Source: a virus. Taken from it: a stretch of 64,000 nt of DNA. Position numbers and translations under genes: made by a program. The DNA lies in the IMG/VR virus record IMGVR_UViG_3300044647_001784, positions 22,297 through 86,296 of that record; one strand, given 5' to 3'. This document shows positions 1-11,000 of the stretch, piece after piece. Each line of letters opens with the position of its first letter. Within the stretch, counting starts at the first letter, position 1. The notes beneath the pieces are model-generated. The model did not search any database. It saw only the letters and a list, made by a program, of their open reading frames with translations, and was not told the DNA's origin.

Positions 1-1589
1 GTTGCTAATAAAGTATTCTGTAAGGCGGCTGCACCAATTGCAGAAGGTGGAGAGACATAAAGGTTGTCTGAAGAACCAGAGTAGTTTGTACTTATTATTG
101 GTGAGTAAATTACTTTAACTGCTTTAACTGAAGGCACAGTTTCTTTATTCATAGAAATTATATTAGGCAGATTTAATAATTTTTTTTCGCTTCTAAACTT
201 AAAACTAGCTTCTCTTGTTTTATCAAATAGGTAGTCTCTGGGATAGAACTGAAGTATGTCGTTGTTATCAAATGTAGCTATCATTTGAGTGTCTCTGCAT
301 AAATCCTGTATATGTTCCCAGACTGTCTTTGTGTCTTCTGTATACCAAAATAAAGGGACTATGGTAGCTGTATCGGCTAAGTCTGTGCTATCTTTATTAT
401 ATGTATTAAAATTATATGAATTAAATCCTATGCCGTCTAATAGCCTTCTAATAATAGCTTGTGATGGAGCATTTTGAATTACAATATCTGGAGCTAATAT
501 TTCTTGTAAAAATTTAGCTCCGTCTAGGCCTTGTATATCAATATCTCCAAACTCAGATAACATGAAGGAGTCCATATAAAATACTCCCTGAAAAATCATG
601 TCTGATCCTATTTTATTAAATGGCATTATCTTAACGTTTTTATACAAATTAATATTGTTTTTATTAAATGCCAAAGTTTTATCATACTCTACTCCCTTTT
701 TATCAAATCCCTCCAGGGATAATGACAAAGCATTTGCTGTTACTGATCCTACTGGAACAATTCCAGATGAGTCGTCGGAAGACATTTTTGAAGCCTGAAA
801 AGAAATTACTCTGTCAGAAACATCCTGTATGTATCTTGCTCCTATTTCAATAACTCCTAGGTATGAGTTTGCCTTGCTAATTGTGTTTACTGTTACAGTA
901 ATGTTCTTAATATCTACTGGAACTGATGGCGTTGTAAATTTTGTAGTTGACCATGAAGATGGGCTTGACCATAGTCCTCCGTTATAATAAAGTTGAAATA
1001 CTCCTGTATCACTACTCGATACAACTGTATTTGTAAATATAGTGGCTTCTACATCCTGATGGTTTTTTATTTTAATTGACCAACTGACTGGCTTTGAGTA
1101 TGAAGTCTCAAATTTAACAACTATAGTATTTGCTACAGCTGTTTTTACTACTGGATACTCTACAGTAATATTACAGTTAGGTAGAGAAAGGTTTTCTGCT
1201 GGGCCAGCCAAAAAGTATTTATACTGATTCTTTGCACTAGCAAAATAAAGTCTGGAAGGTAGCTCCTTTGAAACATTATATTTTGGTATGGCAACTGGTA
1301 CCATTTTGTTTAATAAAAAATAGCCTATGCCTGCAGAAGAAGGTCTTCTTGGATCTATTATATTTGTTAGCGGAAATAGTTTTTTATATGGGTAATATTC
1401 TTTTCCAGAAGTAGTAGTTTGTTTTATTTTAAGATCGCCTTCTGGATTTTCATCGGTTCCATTTGGCCCTCTTACTTTAGCACCTAAAATCAAATCGTTC
1501 ATATTATATTCTAGCCAGCATCCGCCCGACATTGAATAGGATACAGACTGATTAATTAAATTTAAGGTTGATGGGCTTACGGTTTGCAT
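1..1589 (-). CDS. Minor tail / baseplate-hub protein, partial (runs off left edge)
   Basis: The frame stays open from ATG at 1589 to the window edge, giving 529 residues without a stop, so the C-terminus is missing. It starts MQTVSPSTLNLINQ, and its ATG overlaps the TAA of the upstream gene (TAATG). The middle part, about residues 255-400, has short beta-rich segments (ISFQASKM, LSLEGFDKKGVEYD, IDIQGLDGAKFLQ) typical of gp27-like hub or tail-tip proteins. Its place just after the tape measure and a small tail protein fits a tail-tip or hub role. The family call rests on position and general character, not on a decisive motif. Confidence 0.7.
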   Translation of the reverse strand, partial: MQTVSPSTLNLINQSVSYSMSGGCWLEYNMNDLILGAKVRGPNGTDENPEGDLKIKQTTTSGKEYYPYKKLFPLTNIIDPRRPSSAGIGYFLLNKMVPVAIPKYNVSKELPSRLYFASAKNQYKYFLAGPAENLSLPNCNITVEYPVVKTAVANTIVVKFETSYSKPVSWSIKIKNHQDVEATIFTNTVVSSSDTGVFQLYYNGGLWSSPSSWSTTKFTTPSVPVDIKNITVTVNTISKANSYLGVIEIGARYIQDVSDRVISFQASKMSSDDSSGIVPVGSVTANALSLSLEGFDKKGVEYDKTLAFNKNNINLYKNVKIMPFNKIGSDMIFQGVFYMDSFMLSEFGDIDIQGLDGAKFLQEILAPDIVIQNAPSQAIIRRLLDGIGFNSYNFNTYNKDSTDLADTATIVPLFWYTEDTKTVWEHIQDLCRDTQMIATFDNNDILQFYPRDYLFDKTREASFKFRSEKKLLNLPNIISMNKETVPSVKAVKVIYSPIISTNYSGSSDNLYVSPPSAIGAAALQNTLLA

Positions 1590-2041
1590 TATACTTCTTC
1601 CAGTGCGATAGATAGGTCCCAAAATGCTTGTGCAGTGTCCGCCGCATTTTCTTTAACATTTCTTCTTACCATAGTTGCTGAGCATGAAGTAAATGAGGCA
1701 AGGAAAGTTTCTGTTCTTGTAGAATTATATGCAATTTTTACATTAAATGTGCCTTGTCCATGAGCACTTAAATAAAAGTTTTTTATATCTTCTGCTCCCC
1801 AGTATCCATCTACGGTCATAGAGGTGTATGAAGGGACCATGCTCCAGGAGGTAGAGACTGTCTTCTTATCGGCTATAAACAGCTTTCTAAGGCTTCCATT
1901 GGCCATCCTAGAAGTCTTCTCGAACCTTTGTGTTTCTACTACTATGGGGCTTCTGTTATGTTCAGTTAATGAATGGAAAACGCCAGCAGCGTCTTGCACA
2001 AACAAAGCTGCTCCTGCTGGTAAAACTAAAGCCGTTGCCAT
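1589..2041 (-). CDS. Small tail-tip protein (distal-tail position)
   Basis: This 150-residue protein starts on a TAATG overlap with the tape measure gene and ends on a TAATG overlap with the next tail gene, so the three are translationally coupled. No enzymatic motif is visible. It looks like a compact beta-rich structural protein (for example TFNVKIAYNSTRTETFLASF). In siphovirus tail operons the gene after the tape measure usually encodes a distal tail or tip component, and I infer that role from position. It is shorter than typical Dit proteins, so another tail-tip function is possible. Confidence 0.6.
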   Translation of the reverse strand: MATALVLPAGAALFVQDAAGVFHSLTEHNRSPIVVETQRFEKTSRMANGSLRKLFIADKKTVSTSWSMVPSYTSMTVDGYWGAEDIKNFYLSAHGQGTFNVKIAYNSTRTETFLASFTSCSATMVRRNVKENAADTAQAFWDLSIALEEV

Positions 2042-5000
2042 TATATATTCTTCCCCTGTCCAACCATTTTAACATTAACCTTAGCCTTTTGTCCAATAAC
2101 TGCTTCTGCTTTGCGAACAATTATATTGGATAGGGCCTCTACATCCATTCCATCAGATGCGTATATGTTTTGGTTAACAGTATAAGATGCTCCAGATGAA
2201 CCTTCCCCTCTTATGCCAAATGAAGGTCTATCAAAATTATATCTAGGCATTGCCGCCTCTGGATTAAATGGATTCATTGTAGCAGGTATTATAGACTCAT
2301 TTTTATGAATCAGAGCTAACATATCTTGTGGAACTACATTAATTCCATCTTTAAATTTAGGAACATTTAGTTTTCCATTACTAATATATCCGCCTGTAGC
2401 AGCGGATGTTGAATTATGTATAGCTGGCCAGATTCCTTCTAGCAGTGGTTTAAAAGATTTTCCATATTTTTCATACTGCTCTATAAATCTTTCAAGAGTA
2501 GAAGGCAAAAATTCATCAAGAACTCCATGGGTTTTTATAAGTTCTGATTTTGGCAATATATTTTTTAATAGCTTTATACGGTTTTCTGGGTCTAGCGTGG
2601 CAACAACGGCATGGAATGTGTCGGAATTTGTTAGCTTTCCGCCAGTATGAACAATGGTGTCCATTAACCATTTTGGACCACCTTTGCCATTTACGGCAAA
2701 TGCTTCGTTTAAATATTCTCCCTGGAATAATGATAGCCTGTCTATTAACGCTTTGCTAAGCCTTGCTACGCCTGGGACCCTTTCTCCAGCTAGCATATCC
2801 CTTGCTTCTTCTCTTGACATTTTTAAAACATCAATAAAATATTTTTCTACAGCCGCATAACCCTTTTTGTTTTGTGACCATAGAGAAGGAGCTCCGCCTC
2901 GCATGTCCCATACCTTTGACATGTCTTCTGGGACTCTAAATAAAGTTTTCCATAACGATCCGCCTTTTTCTGCATTTTTACCTACTGCATACTCTCTTGC
3001 CATTATTTTTTCTACAGTAGCAAATAAATCAAAATTAAATATGTTTCCGCTTAAAGAAACATTTTTAGAAGATGGAGTTAGTCTATTTAAAAGATCTTCT
3101 GGTAAGTTTCCTCCATGATAAAAATCTTGTTTAAAAAGTTCTTCTAATGAAAGGTCTAGCCCTAGGCCTGTGTCGGCTGTAGTTTTGCTCATATTCATCT
3201 TTTTTGCTGATCTTAGTGCTTGAATACTTCCTACGGGGGTATATCTGTAAAGAAAATCAGATATCATTTTTGGTGAAAATTTTAAAAGTTTCTGTGAGAT
3301 ATTTTCTTTTGAGAACATTGAAGTTAATTTACCAACTCCATTTTTTAATGGAGTCATGACTGGGTTTATAAATTTATTTTTCATTGCTGCTGCGGCCTCT
3401 CCCAATGCTTGCATGGGATGGAGTTTAGATGGAGGCAAGTTTGTAAACCAATCATCATCATTTGCAGGCCCTGGTGGAGCACCTGATCCGCTTCGCCTTG
3501 GTGGAGGTGGCCTATTAACTATATCTTCAAAATAAGACTTTCCAGTTGTTGATGTATAGTCAAAAGCATTTTTAAACTTGCGAATTAGACCTTCTGGTTT
3601 AAGGCCTATTGCTTTATATAAATTATTTTGAAGTGGCTTTACTTTACCTAAAGTGTTCCAGGTGACTAATTTTAACAGATCCTTTCCAAGAGACGGTATT
3701 TTGCTAAGCGCTCTAATTAAAGGTGCGCCAAGTGAAGATGACTGTTTTGCTACATTTGCTGTCGGATTTGCAAGTGCCGATCTGGCAGACCCCATTCCAA
3801 GAAAGTTGAGTGGGAAAAGTATTGAACTTAGAGTATCTCCTGATTCAGCCTGTCCAGCCATTTTTCTTAATATTGATCCAGCACCAAGAGCGTCTGCTTT
3901 GTTGTTTGATGTCATGAAAGATGGAAGCATTCCTGCTGCTTCTTTTTGAGATTTTGTTAGCTCTGATACATATCTTTGGAACCAATTTTGTTTTTCTGGA
4001 AGATTTCTTCCGTGCCTATGCCCAACTGGTCCACCCTTGTGGAACAACAGTGGGCCAAACCCATATGCACCGTTTCCAGAAAAGCCCATAGAGGCTCCAG
4101 ATCCTGCTAAACGCATTGGATCTTTATCAATACCCATTCCTGGACCACGATATTTACTTGGCTGCTCAGCCATCTGATGCCAGTAATCTGATTGTTGTGG
4201 TGTCTTTCCAGTAAATTTAAGTCCTGGAATTTCTGTTCCGCCCCAGATGTCTTTACCCTTTGAAGGATTGTATCTTAGCTCTCCCCACCTTCCAGTGCGT
4301 GGATCTCCAGTTGGCTTTCCGTTGCTCCAGTAATCTGGAAGATCAGGACGCCATGGGAAAAATGGAAGCTGCTGTTTTTGAGGCTTCTGTTTACCTACTG
4401 GGCCACCTTCTGCTCTTCTAAGGGCTTTGTGCAAAGAATCTACGGCGTCTGGTCCACCAGCTGCATCTACAGCCTTTGCACTAAATACATATTCTCCATC
4501 TGAAAGCATTGCTGGAATTGAATCTGATGTTGCGGTACCTGGACCAGATACTTTTCCGCCTTCATGTAAAGCGGGGCCCTTTGGAGCTGGCCCAGTCCAA
4601 ATTGGAGTTCCGCCAGTAGTATTTTGTCTATATCTTTGGCCATCAACTATAAATGTTTCTCCTGGCTGAAGGTCAAGTCTCTTTCTAATAGCGTCACGAG
4701 CTTGTGCATTCAGAACTTGTACTTTTTTGCCATCATACTCTTTAGTTTCTTTGCTGTCAGAATAATCACCAGTTACCTTAATGTTTTCTCTTAGTGCAGG
4801 TTTTCCATTTATTCCCTTGACTGCATCAACAACATCTTTTAGAGTTGCTCCGTCACCTAATGCTTTTACAAGAGCCGTATTTACTCCTGTAGCAGCACCA
4901 GATTTTGCTAGAAGCTCTAATGCGTTTTCATATGGGGCAATTGGAACCTTTTCTGTAACCAACATGCTGCCATTATAATATGTTCTTTCTTTATACTTTG

Positions 5001-8000
5001 GCATCGCTGCGCCAGTAGCAGCTTGCATTGCAGCTACAAATCCAGCAGACGCTTCTTTATTTTTCTTTGCGTAAGCCTCAACCGTTAATCCTGCTGCTGC
5101 AGCATTTCCATATAAAGCAGTCATAGAATCATTTACTTTTTTAATTGCTGCTTGTTGCTTATCGTATCTATCTTTTAACTTATCTAAACTTTCTGCAGCA
5201 ATTGCTGCTGCGTCTCCAAGCTTTTCTTGCTTGTTTGAAATAGCATCGGCGGCGGCCTTTAAAGGCTTAATTGCGGCTTCGGCAGCGGTATCTATTGCCT
5301 TCATCTGGGCATCTGTTTGCTGCTGTGAAGTTAGTGACTCTAAATCAATTCTTAGACTTTGTGCCTTTTCCGTATCTCCGACTGCCTCTGCATTTTGTAT
5401 CTCAAGTCTAACCTTTTCAATTTGTCTTCCAAGGTTTGCGTCCTCTTGTGCGGCAGATAATGCTTTCTTTCTTGCCTCTGCAAGCTTATTTATAGCCTCT
5501 ATTTGTTTATTAAGTGCTTTTAGTCTATCTCTATCAGATATTTGTTCTGCAACTGATTGTCCCTTAAGAGCTTTTGTATAATTCTTAATTTGCTTTTCTA
5601 GTTTATCAAGTGATGCGTACTGATCTTTTAATATTCCAACTCTGTTTTTTGCAACCACAGCATCAGATATTGCTGCAAACGAATCTGCAATAAGCTTTGT
5701 TTGAGCAGCATTTAATTGAGAAAGATCTCCATTAAATCCTTGGGCCTGTAATCTAATCTTTTGCCATACGCTTACTACAGTATCAGATCCATTAATCATC
5801 TTCTTTACTTCTGGATTTGCTTTTGCCATTTCATCAACTGTTTCTTGAGTAATGGCTGTGCGAGCCTCGCCAGACCTGTTAATTTTGTCTAGCATTATCT
5901 TTTCGGCTTCTGCGTATGTTAGAAGCTCTTTTTTACCACTTACATCTTTTGCTACTTCTCTTGCTCTCTTGGCCATCAAATCATTTATAGCAGTTTCAGT
6001 TGCAGTCAAAGCTGTGTTTAGTGACATAGCTCTTTCTTTGCTGCCCTGATCTCTTGTGTCCGCTCCAAAACTTGTTACAGCAGAAACTGCAGCACTTTGT
6101 GGATCTGTAATATTTTTAAACTTTGCATTACCAATTGTTGCAGTAATTGATTGATCTTTTTTATTTGAAAGCTGAAGCATGGTGAAAACCTTTTTAGTTG
6201 CTTCATCTGCAGACATGCCAGCTGCAATTAAAGACTCTTTAATTCTACGAACAGCATCTGGAACTTTTTCTGAAGGCTGTCTATCTAGAACTGCTATTTG
6301 CTCTGCAAATGTTTCTTTGACTTCCTTCTTAAGCTTTTTATACTCTGCAATTGTCATCTGGAATGGGGTTCCGCCATCCTTCATACTTTCATATACAAGC
6401 TTATTTGCAGCAGCTAGATCTTCTGAGTCCTGAATAGTATCTTTTATCTTTGACCCGAAATCAGTAAATCTAAGACCAGCTTTTTTAGCAGCCTCTGCGG
6501 TTAAACCAAAACTTTGTATGTTAAGTTCTTGTCCTCGTTTATAGTGTCCCCACATTTTGTATGCAGCATATCCTGCTGCAGCAACTGCAGCTAATGGCGC
6601 AACCAAGCCTGCTACTCCAGCGGCTGTTGCTGCAAGTCCTGCTTTTACAGCTCCTGCTGCAACTGCTTTACCAGCCATTGATGTAACTAATTTTCCAGCG
6701 CCTTGCATAATAGCTGGACCAGCCATCGACCCAACCATTGAGCCCATCATCATTCCATTTTGTCCACCAACAGCATTTCCTATTGCTCCACCTGCTGCCA
6801 TTCCGCCGATTGTTCCAACTAGCATTCCGCCAGCGCCACTACCAAAAGGTCTATCTGGATCTGCTCCCATTCCCTTGCTCTTTAGGAATTGCAATGGGTG
6901 CATCATTGCTGCAGTTGTATATTTTGCATTTGTTGAAAATGCTGTGCCTGCTCGTTTTGCTTTGCTTACACCTGAATCTTCTCCGAACGCAGCTGGTCCA
7001 TATGATTGCCCAACTCCAGCTGCGAGTGAGCCAGGAACACCATATGCTAATATTTGAGATCCGCCAGGGCTGTAAGTAGAAGTAAATCTTCTTACTGTCG
7101 AAGCAATTGAAGTTGAAGCTGCTGTAGATGTTGTTTTAATTGATGTTCCAAGTTTTTGAATACTTCCAGTTAATGCCATCATTGATGAATTAATTTCTGA
7201 GCCCATCATTCTGGCTCTAACAACTAATTTGTCGGATGAAATCTTTAGCCTACTAGCAATAGATCCTATTGCAGAATCTATAGCCTGGTTTGCTCTTTGA
7301 AGAGGCACTGATGGGACATAAGGCAATGATCCTTGAATAGTTGGAACGTTTGTTCTTACCCCTCCATTTCCAATTATTGTTGTTGTTCCAACAGATAGTG
7401 GGCCAGGCTTAGGTGGTGTTCCAACAACTGGCATTGGAGTTCTAGATGCAGCAAGGTTATTTAAATAGAGCTGTCCCATAGCTCTTTGGCTTGGGTCTCC
7501 TGATTTTAAAAGACGCTTTGCATGCTCTTTAGATGTAATCTGACTAACATCAGTAATCTTTTCACCATAAAAATCTTTACTTCGCTTAATTAATCCACCA
7601 AGTGCAAACTGTGGGATTATGTTGCCGCTTTGTAGCGGACTAAATATTTCTGGACCCTTTTCTCCAACTAAATAACTTTGACCTGGAGATACTGGTCCGC
7701 CCATTTCTCTTTCTCCGTCAATGCCGAATATCTTTTTCTTAAGCTCAGCTGTGATTGGAGTATCTTTTTTAGAGTCCCAATTTAAATATCTTCTTTTAAG
7801 TATGTCTCTATCAATTGGTGACAGCTGCTTAAAAGCAGATCTGTCTGAAATTAAGTCGCTTGCGGCTTTTCTAATAACAGCATCTAGTGAACTTGGCTCA
7901 AGCGCATTTCTTAAAGATCCGTCTGGACCCTTAACATATCCGTAAGGCTTTTCTTTAGCTAATGCTGCAGCGAATTTGTCATATAGAAGTTTTTGTGAAT

Positions 8001-11000
8001 ACGGTCTTAGTCCAGTACTTGCAAATAAAGTCTCTGCTGCTTTAATAGATAAAGAGCTAACTCCCCATGGAGCTGACTCATACATGCTAGGCTTTGGTGC
8101 ACCTGTTGGCCCAAACCCTGCACCAATTCTTCTCATTGCTAATGACTTTAGAACATTTATTATTCCTCCGCCATTAAATCCATTAAGCGGAGTTTTAAAT
8201 GAATTGTCGCTAAGAGATATAGCATGACCTCTCTGGCGTATTCTTAGCTCTGCTTCGTCTTTTAATTTCTTTAATGCTGCTGGTGTTAGTGCTTTAGGAG
8301 GAGAAACTTTTACAGCAGAGTGAATTCCATGAAACTCTTCCCAATTTACTCTTCTTCCTTCCTCTAATCTTTTTATCATTGCAGCATAAACTGCTGCCTC
8401 TGTTGGATTTAGGTCGCCAAACTTAGCAATTGTTTCTTTTAGTTTTGGAAGTACTTCATCAATTTCATCAATCATTTTTTGATGATACTGTTGTGGCGTC
8501 ATGCCTTTTGGAATATTAAGAGTTGCTTCTGCAAAGAATCTCTTAGCTCCGCCTTTTACTCCAAGTAAATTGATCCGTGCCATCTCTTGCATAGACGGCA
8601 TTTTGTCGATCCATTCTCCATCTTTCCATTCTCCATGGAATCTTCTCTTTCCAGAAGCTCTATCGTATACTCCATCTGTTCCTGTATCATTAACGTTTCT
8701 TCCAGATATGTTGTCTCTACTTAAATCTTTATCTCCTCTTAGGTTGGCAGCAACCAATTGTTTAAAGTAAGCTTTTTCATCAAACACCCCACTTTGAGTA
8801 GCAAAGGCTTTATCGTAAGGAGATTCAAGAACAATAAGTTTTCTTCTGCCAGCTGGATCTGTAGGGTCAATCATTGTTCTAATTTCTTGTGTAGGAGAGT
8901 GCATTTCATGCCCACCCCTTACAATCATTGTCGCACGTTGTTGTGAAAGGGCTGCGTCTTCATCCATTACTGGCTTAACAAATACTTTTGATCCGTCTGG
9001 CTTTATATATACTCCACCAATTCCTTCTACTGGGAAACTATGTCCAGTTGTAGGAGTATCAAGCTTACCGAAATTAGTTGGTGGCATTGTTGAATATTTA
9101 CCAGTTCTAACTCCAGCATCAATTTCTTCCATAGTAAGTCTAGCTTGTCTTTGTTTTTCTACCTGCTTAATACTTCTAGGCATTCCGAGGAATAATCTTC
9201 CGTAGTTAAACTTTCCAGGCTTTACTTTTCCTCCGACAATTCCGCCTGAATTTTTTCTCTCTACTACATTTCTTTGTAATTCTTTTAGTTTCGCAGCAGA
9301 TCCTCCTGCTGAAACTATACTTGAATCAATAAGCGGTATAAATGAATCAAAGGTTATGTCTCCCTTTTCATCTCCAATTTTCTTTGACTCTTTGCCCCTA
9401 AGAATAGCTTTAATCTTTTGGTCAATTTCTTTTTCTGTATCTGCCCATTTTTCTTGAGGAACTCCAGATTTACGCATCAGCCTATCGTACTTGCCAGTTC
9501 GACCCATGTTTCTATCTAAAAAGTCTTTAGCTAAAAGTGTGCCTTGGTTTGCCTGCAAGTTAGATTGAGCGTCATAGTCAACAGTGTATTTGCTAACATA
9601 TCTCTTTCCATTTATTACAACCGCTCTTGTTAAATGTGTTGCATGTATAATCTTGTTAAGGTCAAGAGGAGGTAATTCATTCTCAGCTAGTTTTTTAGCT
9701 AGTGCTCCTTTATTAGACTCTAGGTGTCCTGCTTCTATTGCAAATGCGTCCCTTCCTCTTGGTGCACCTCTTTCAGCAGCTTTTTTTGTAGTTTCTATAG
9801 AAGCAGAAAATTCTTCTATAACTTTTGCTGCTTTTCTTCTTTCAGATGGAGATAATGATCTCATGTAGTCATCTATAGCTGCATTTGTTGATGCGCCTCT
9901 AGTGACCCAAGTTCTTCCTCCATATGATCCTATAATTTGCGTATCTCTTCCACGTGGATCTAGTCTTGTTTTATTTTTTTGCTCTGCAAGTTCAGCTACT
10001 CGTTTTCTATATTCAGATATCTTATCTTTAAAAAGTGGTCTTATAGTAAGTGCAGGAACTCCATAACTAGATCTAGACAGCTTAATTTTTCCTCCAGCTG
10101 CATGCTGTGGAAGAGGAACTCCATTATTTGCTGCATCTACTGCTCTGAAAAGTTCTGGGTTATCTTGAATGCCTGGACCAAATACTGTTTCTTTTGGTGT
10201 AAGTAAAGCAGTTATGTTGCTTCCAGAATTATCATATGTAGATGGTGCAGCTGCAACCAGTGGAGCATTTCTTGGATCCATTGATGCAGATTGGTTTAAT
10301 ACATATCCTCCTAGTGGAACATCTCCCATTCTGTCATCATATGTTATAGATGCTGGACCAGTAACCTGAGTTTTATTTGGGCCAAACGATTCTATTTTTC
10401 CGCCAGTATTAAATCTAGGCTTTGTTGTATGAATACTATATCCAGCACCAGAAGTTCTAACTCCCAAACCTCTTGCAATTGCATCCACCATTTTTGCAGT
10501 TTCTGTTTTGTGGAAAAGCTCTTTCATATTAGACTTTCCAGTTGCGCTTACAACTGGCTGGCTAGTTAATGGTACTGTAGTTAAGCTAATAGTTCTTGCT
10601 TGAGCGGCGGCAACACCTTGTGCTGTTTGAACCATCATTGCTTCAACCTGAGCATTTAATGCAAATATTTTAGCTCTTGCGGCTTCTACAGTAATCTTTC
10701 CAGCCTGCAGTTGTTGAACTATCAATGCTGTTTCATCTGCAGCAAGGGTAGTTATTCTTGTCATTTGTGGTAGAAGTGCCTGGTAAGAATCTGCAAGCGA
10801 TGCTGTTATTGTTCCTGTTGCAGCAACTTCTGTCTTAAGTATTGCTAATTCTGCCTTTGATTGCATAGCAATTGCTGCAGTCATTGAGTGCCACTTGGCA
10901 GCTTCTGATGCAACTATTCCATTAGAAACTCCATTGACTGCAGTAACTCCATGAATTCTTGGAAGATCCTCGTGCATATATGTTTGTGGTGAATTTGAAA

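Noticed and set aside
6557-7057. Long open frame on the plus strand (166 codons) opposite the tape measure
   Set aside because: It is the complement of a glycine/alanine-rich part of the tape measure; its proline/alanine-rich product is a by-product of that composition, and it has no ribosome-binding site.
9945-9960. CACGTG palindrome in the tape measure gene
   Set aside because: Coding sequence and only a core match to parS.
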